Origin: Nostoc sp. FACHB-892
GTDB taxonomy: Bacteria > Cyanobacteriota > Cyanobacteriia > Cyanobacteriales > Nostocaceae
Reading direction: 5' to 3'
DNA length: 64,000 bases
Assembly (NCBI RefSeq): GCF_014698795.1
Contig: NZ_JACJTR010000013.1
Coordinates: 124,001-188,000, forward strand
Shown here: positions 60,277 through 64,000 of the stretch, piece after piece
How the letters are laid out: the number at the start of each line of letters is the position of its first letter
Position numbering within the stretch: the stretch's first letter is position 1
Notes under the pieces: model-generated
The model's database searches: none
What the model was told of the DNA's origin: nothing
The model's input: the letters and a program-made list of their open reading frames with translations, nothing else
Made by a program: the position numbers and the translations under genes

Positions 60277-61344
60277 TTAAGGTAAAATTTCTCGTTCAGA
60301 TTCTCTAACTGTTAAAGTTATGGGGTTCAATTTTTTAGCAGATGCTTCTAAAGCTGGTTGCTGTATATTAGCTATTTCGCCAACGGTAACTGTGTCGTTT
60401 TGCGCTGCTAAAGTATCACGTTGGTTAATGAGATAGATGCTGATTAAAGTTAGGAAAACACCGACCCACTGCAACGGACTGAGGACTTCTGAGAGGAAAA
60501 GATTGCCGAATAGTAGTGCAAATACGGGCGTGAGGAAAGTGAGGGAACTAAGACTGGTGAGACTGCCACTAGAAGCAAAGTAGAAGAATAACCCGTAGGC
60601 GATCGCACTGCCAAATACGGTAGCATAACCCAAAGCCACTAAATCAGATCCTCCAAGATTCTCCCACTGCTGGGATTCGACAAATGATGAAACTCCCCAC
60701 AGTGGCAATCCACCCAAAATCATGTGCCATCCCGTAGCGGTTACCGGGTCAGCATATCGGCACACAAACCGAATCAACACTGTTCCCACAGCCATTGATA
60801 ACGCTGCTAATAGCATCAACCACTCGCCGCTAGCAAACAAATCTTCCCAGCTGCCAATTGTAATATTTGCGCCTGAGTCGAGAAAATGTAAAATCCACTC
60901 ATCAGGTAAGCCGATTAAACTAATGCCTGTGACACCCAAGCCTAGTCCTAGCCATCCCCAAAAACCAATGTGTTCTTGGAATAACCACAACGACAGCAAA
61001 GCAACAGCTAAGGGTTGCGAGTCAATCATCACAGACCCTAACCCCGCACTGGTTCTGACTAATCCCTCTGCCAAAAAGCCTTGAAACAACGTCCCATCTA
61101 TGAGGGCAAATAAGGCAATCCACAGCCATGCAGCCCAACCTTTGGGCTGAGGTTTACCCATGAATGCTGCTGCTATCAGAATTAACATCCCCGCTGGTAT
61201 CAGACGCACACCTGCCATGAATAGTGGTGTCGTGTGGGGTATTACTCCTTTCATGGCTACCATTGCCGTCCCCCATAGGAAAAAGGGGGCAATTAATAGG
61301 AGGGGGGCGAAGGGAAGTCGAGATGCACTGAGTTTCAGTTGCAT
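60277..61344 (-). CDS. EamA (DMT superfamily) transporter
   Basis: 355 aa from the ATG at 61344 (MQLKLSASRLPFAPLLLIAP); an ATG at 61377 would add eleven polar residues. Ten hydrophobic helices in two EamA halves: the first has PFFLWGTAMVAMKGVIPHTTPLFMAGVRLIPAGMLILI, the second LGGSDLVALGYATVFGSAIAYGLFFYFAS and LTSLSSLTFLTPVFALLFGNLFL. Likely an exporter of a metabolite or amino acid across the cytoplasmic membrane; substrate unknown. The upstream 600-bp gap contains a perfect hairpin at 61531. Confidence 0.9.
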   Translation of the reverse strand: MQLKLSASRLPFAPLLLIAPFFLWGTAMVAMKGVIPHTTPLFMAGVRLIPAGMLILIAAAFMGKPQPKGWAAWLWIALFALIDGTLFQGFLAEGLVRTSAGLGSVMIDSQPLAVALLSLWLFQEHIGFWGWLGLGLGVTGISLIGLPDEWILHFLDSGANITIGSWEDLFASGEWLMLLAALSMAVGTVLIRFVCRYADPVTATGWHMILGGLPLWGVSSFVESQQWENLGGSDLVALGYATVFGSAIAYGLFFYFASSGSLTSLSSLTFLTPVFALLFGNLFLSEVLSPLQWVGVFLTLISIYLINQRDTLAAQNDTVTVGEIANIQQPALEASAKKLNPITLTVRESEREILP

Positions 61345-61530
61345 GGGTTTGCTGATGCCTTTGTTTAACAAGCGCAAAAATTGCTTTACCCAATTTTACC
61401 GAATTATGTAGTTTTGTGTTCGTGTAGCGTCTCAAAGAGAAGGAAAAGATACTCAGATGTAGACAAGGTTACAGGATGCTGAAGATTGCAAAGAGGCATT
61501 CCTCCTAAATACAGCAAATATTTTAAGACT

Positions 61531-61558
61531 GTGGAGGTTGACACAAGCCAACCTCCAC
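61531..61558. repeat. Perfect 10-bp hairpin in the gap between EamA and glutathione peroxidase
   Basis: GTGGAGGTTG, 8-nt loop, CAACCTCCAC. No gene ends nearby in terminator orientation, so it is more likely a palindromic repeat or an operator-like site. The rest of the 61378-61970 gap shows no ORF. Confidence 0.5.
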
Positions 61559-61970
61559 AAAATTTAGAAACTATTATTGGGTCAAATAACCAAATAAATT
61601 GACCGCAGCCTCCACCATCTAACCTTGTTGATAAAACTTATGGTTATATAAATCAACTCAACACGGAGGTTAATTTATAATTCATACCTGCGAAAAATAT
61701 TGTATTAAAAGCAACGCAGATTTCCAAGACTATCCTGAGATACTGAATTGGTCGAGCTATTTACAGAAGATTTTTCACTCAGGTAAACTCACAGGCGATC
61801 GCTTCAGTGACGGAAATATCTATTGAAACTCCCATACAAGTTTATAGCCTCAGTTAAATAGAATCGTAGGGGGAAACAAGGCTAACAAACCTAATTTCCT
61901 TAAAGAAACCGGGTTTAGAGTACCTGTAATATGGGAGACTTGGCAATATTCCCTATAAATCAGATTCAAG

Positions 61971-62456
61971 ATGAGTAACACAATTTCGGACATCGCAGTT
62001 AAGACCATCAACGGCGAGGATAAGCAATTAAACGAGTATACCGGGAAAGTACTCTTAATTGTGAATGTGGCTTCCTACTGCGGGTATACTTCTCAATACA
62101 ATGGTCTAGAAAATTTGAATCAGAAGTATAGAGAAGCAGGATTACGTATTTTGGGGTTCCCTTGTAACGATTTTGGAGCGCAGGAACCAGGAAGCAATGA
62201 GGAAATTGTGCAATTTTGCACGAGTAAATATAGTGTTACCTTTGAACTGTTCGATAAAGTTCATGCCAAAGGCTCGCAGCAACATCCACTTTATGAGAGA
62301 CTTACCAAAGCCGTTGAGCCAACGGGAACTGTTGCTTGGAACTTTGAGAAATTTTTAGTTAATAAGCAAGGTGAAGTGATAGCTAGATTTAATAGTAGTG
62401 TCCAGCCAAATTCACCAGAAATAATTGCCATAATTGAAAAAGAATTAGCAAAATAG
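61971..62456 (+). CDS. Glutathione peroxidase-like thiol peroxidase
   Basis: 161 aa, complete. Peroxidatic Cys37 in NVASYCGYT (Cys, not selenocysteine), LGFPCNDFGAQEPGSNEEI with the catalytic Gln and a second Cys, and the WNFEKFLV signature with Trp and Asn. It reduces lipid or organic hydroperoxides; cyanobacterial homologues use NADPH-derived or thioredoxin electrons. Cytosolic, no signal. AAGATG with a short AAGA leads into the ATG. Confidence 0.93.
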   Translation: MSNTISDIAVKTINGEDKQLNEYTGKVLLIVNVASYCGYTSQYNGLENLNQKYREAGLRILGFPCNDFGAQEPGSNEEIVQFCTSKYSVTFELFDKVHAKGSQQHPLYERLTKAVEPTGTVAWNFEKFLVNKQGEVIARFNSSVQPNSPEIIAIIEKELAK

Positions 62457-62588
62457 TCATTGAGTAAAAATTTCTATACTATTGACTATCGACTGTTAGT
62501 TCTGGACTGTTAATTGTATTTACATACAGTCCTTTAATTGAGAATATTGTCTCGATGAGTAGTTTAATTTATTTGTGTCTAAGTTGTC

Positions 62589-63410
62589 ATGAACGTTGCA
62601 ATCATTGGTTGTGGTTATGTTGGTTATAAAGTTGCTGAATATTGGCATAAAAAGGGAGATTTTGTTGTCACTGTAACCACAACTTCCTCTGAGCGTGTCC
62701 CTGCACTAAAATCAGTATCCGAAAGAGTTGTAATTACTCGTGGGAATGACCTAGATAGTTTGAAATCAGTTTTGCACGACCAAGACGTTGTACTTTTGAG
62801 TGTTGGTGCAAAAGGTGCAGAAGTTTATGAAGAAACTTATCTACAAACTGCCCAGAGTTTAGTTTTATCCTTGCAGCAGATTCCGAGTATAAAACAATTA
62901 ATATACACAGGAAGCTATGCAGTGTATGGTGACAGAAATGGTGTATGGGTAGATGAAGAAACACCGCTTGCACCCGCTAATTTAAATGCACAAATTCTCA
63001 GAAAAGCAGAGGATGTGTTGCTCTCAGCATCTAGCGAAAATCTCCGCGTTTGCATTTTTCGCTTAGGAGGAATCTATGGCCCTGGTAGAGAACTATTGAA
63101 AATATTTAACAGATATTCTGGTGTAACTCGTCCCGGCGGCGATGATATTACGAATTGGATACATTTGGATGATATTGTTGGTGCAATAGAATTTGCCCGT
63201 CACCGTCGTTTGCAAGGGATTTACAATCTGGTAGATGATGCACATCTTACCAGTCGAGACTTGCTAGACAGCCTATTTGAAAAACATAATTTGCCCAAAG
63301 TTATATGGGATACTTCCATCAAAAGTATCCGCCCATATAATGCTTGGGTATCGAATGAAAAGCTTAAAGAGGCTGGATACCAGTTAATTCATCCACAAAT
63401 TATTTTTTAA
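62589..63410 (+). CDS. NAD(P)-dependent epimerase/dehydratase (atypical SDR)
   Basis: 273 aa. Rossmann motif VAIIGCGYVGYKVAEYW, then LIYTGSYAVYGDRNG and the extended-SDR region RLGGIYGPGRELL. The N-terminal GCGYVG resembles YeeZ/SDR-a5-type reductases. The YxxxK catalytic pair is not evident (NAQILRKAED in its place), which is typical of atypical SDRs. Substrate unknown. It is 132 bp after the glutathione peroxidase gene and 22 bp before the alpha/beta hydrolase gene, so it is probably in an operon with the latter. Confidence 0.8.
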   Translation: MNVAIIGCGYVGYKVAEYWHKKGDFVVTVTTTSSERVPALKSVSERVVITRGNDLDSLKSVLHDQDVVLLSVGAKGAEVYEETYLQTAQSLVLSLQQIPSIKQLIYTGSYAVYGDRNGVWVDEETPLAPANLNAQILRKAEDVLLSASSENLRVCIFRLGGIYGPGRELLKIFNRYSGVTRPGGDDITNWIHLDDIVGAIEFARHRRLQGIYNLVDDAHLTSRDLLDSLFEKHNLPKVIWDTSIKSIRPYNAWVSNEKLKEAGYQLIHPQIIF

Positions 63411-63432
63411 CAAGTATTAAAAACTAGGAATT

Positions 63433-64000
63433 ATGCAACCATCTGCTGTAAGTAACACAACCAATTTGACAGCATCTCCTAGCCAGTTTTACAGTTGGCA
63501 GAATTATCGTTGTGCTTACGAAATCCATCAACCAATTAATACAGTATCTGAGGGTATTCCCTTACTGTTAATTCATCCTATTGGTGTTGGGTTGTCGCGG
63601 CAATTTTGGCAGCGATTTTGCCGCGAATGGTATAATTCAGGTCAGGATAACCCAATTTACAACCCTGACTTACTAGGATGTGGCGAAAGTGATATGCCTC
63701 ATCTGGCTTACACTCCTAGTGATTGGGCAGAACAGTTGCAGTACTTTTTACAAACAGTTGTGCAAAAGCCTGTCATTGTAATAGTACAAGGTGCTTTATT
63801 ACCAGTTGCGATCGCATTAGTCCAAAAGCAATCAAACTTAATTGCCGGGCTTGTACTCTCTGGGCCTCCAACATGGGCTTTGATGACAAGCAAATCACCA
63901 GAATGGCAGCAAAGATTTGTTTGGAATCTATTAGATTCCCCTTTTGGAAGTGCTTTTTATCGCTATGCACGCACTCCAAAGTTTTTACATTCTTTCTCGA
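63433..64000 (+). CDS. Alpha/beta hydrolase, partial at window end
   Basis: 189 codons visible from the ATG at 63433; the C-terminus lies outside. The core has GIPLLLIHPIGVGLSRQFWQRFC (oxyanion strand), NPDLLGCGESDMP and VIVIVQGALLPVAIALV where the nucleophile elbow GxSxG should be. Here Ser is absent (QGALL), so the hydrolase may be non-catalytic or use another residue. No signal peptide. Probably co-transcribed with the upstream SDR. Confidence 0.85.
   Translation, partial: MQPSAVSNTTNLTASPSQFYSWQNYRCAYEIHQPINTVSEGIPLLLIHPIGVGLSRQFWQRFCREWYNSGQDNPIYNPDLLGCGESDMPHLAYTPSDWAEQLQYFLQTVVQKPVIVIVQGALLPVAIALVQKQSNLIAGLVLSGPPTWALMTSKSPEWQQRFVWNLLDSPFGSAFYRYARTPKFLHSFS

Overview
The window looks like chromosomal DNA of a filamentous, heterocyst-forming cyanobacterium, most likely Nostoc or a close relative. 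Photosystem I subunit PsaD, orange carotenoid protein and a high-light-inducible protein are cyanobacterial. The left third is a heterocyst envelope glycolipid island. HIP1 octamers (GCGATCGC), heptamer tandem repeats and palindromic intergenic repeats, all common in Nostocales, are frequent. No tRNA, rRNA, CRISPR array, intact insertion sequence or prophage was seen.

Layout. (1) 1-10796, minus strand: three polyketide synthase genes of the PUFA-synthase/heterocyst glycolipid type, namely KS-AT-ACP-ACP-KR(structural half), KR(catalytic half)-DH and KS-CLF-(AT; runs off the window). (2) 10797-12714: a long divergent intergenic region with a decayed gene, a dispersed repeat and a candidate NtcA box. 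(3) 12715-21395, plus strand: hgdB, hgdC, hgdA, a GT2 glycosyltransferase, a DUF2141 protein, a membrane GT2 and hglT. Regions 1 and 3 together would make the long-chain polyol or keto-alcohol aglycone, add the sugar and help place the product in the heterocyst glycolipid layer. (4) 21433-24187, minus strand: a small membrane protein, a ferric-reductase-like flavocytochrome, a lipoprotein Mn superoxide dismutase and a holin-like membrane protein. (5) 24526-31881: glycogen debranching enzyme, DICT-GAF histidine kinase, psaD and trpE. (6) 31993-35224: photoprotection genes (hlip, OCP) plus small ORFs and a pentapeptide-repeat protein. (7) 35463-41006: a histidine-kinase relic, MltA, a conserved hypothetical, a HAD hydrolase, and a heme-oxygenase-like enzyme followed by a 73-residue Ser-rich peptide. 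(8) 41274-45905: a STAND NTPase with 14 WD40 repeats, a small RHH protein and a TnpB relic. (9) 46060-64000: mostly housekeeping and envelope genes (metallophosphoesterase, YebC, UbiH-type hydroxylase, Uma2, Slt, Amt, DUF427, DUF2141, PG-binding/HEAT, EamA, glutathione peroxidase, SDR, alpha/beta hydrolase).

The most notable signals are: the heme-oxygenase-like enzyme paired with a short repeated peptide (39874-41006); a ketoreductase split between two ORFs with a dispersed repeat in the gap (5218-5396); a high-light-inducible protein frame without a start codon, abutting a ~115-120 bp block duplicated 27 kb away (32676-33008 and 60086-60200); and four decayed genes in intergenic DNA (unknown, histidine kinase, tnpB, amt). 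All family assignments rest on motifs read by eye; no database search was run.
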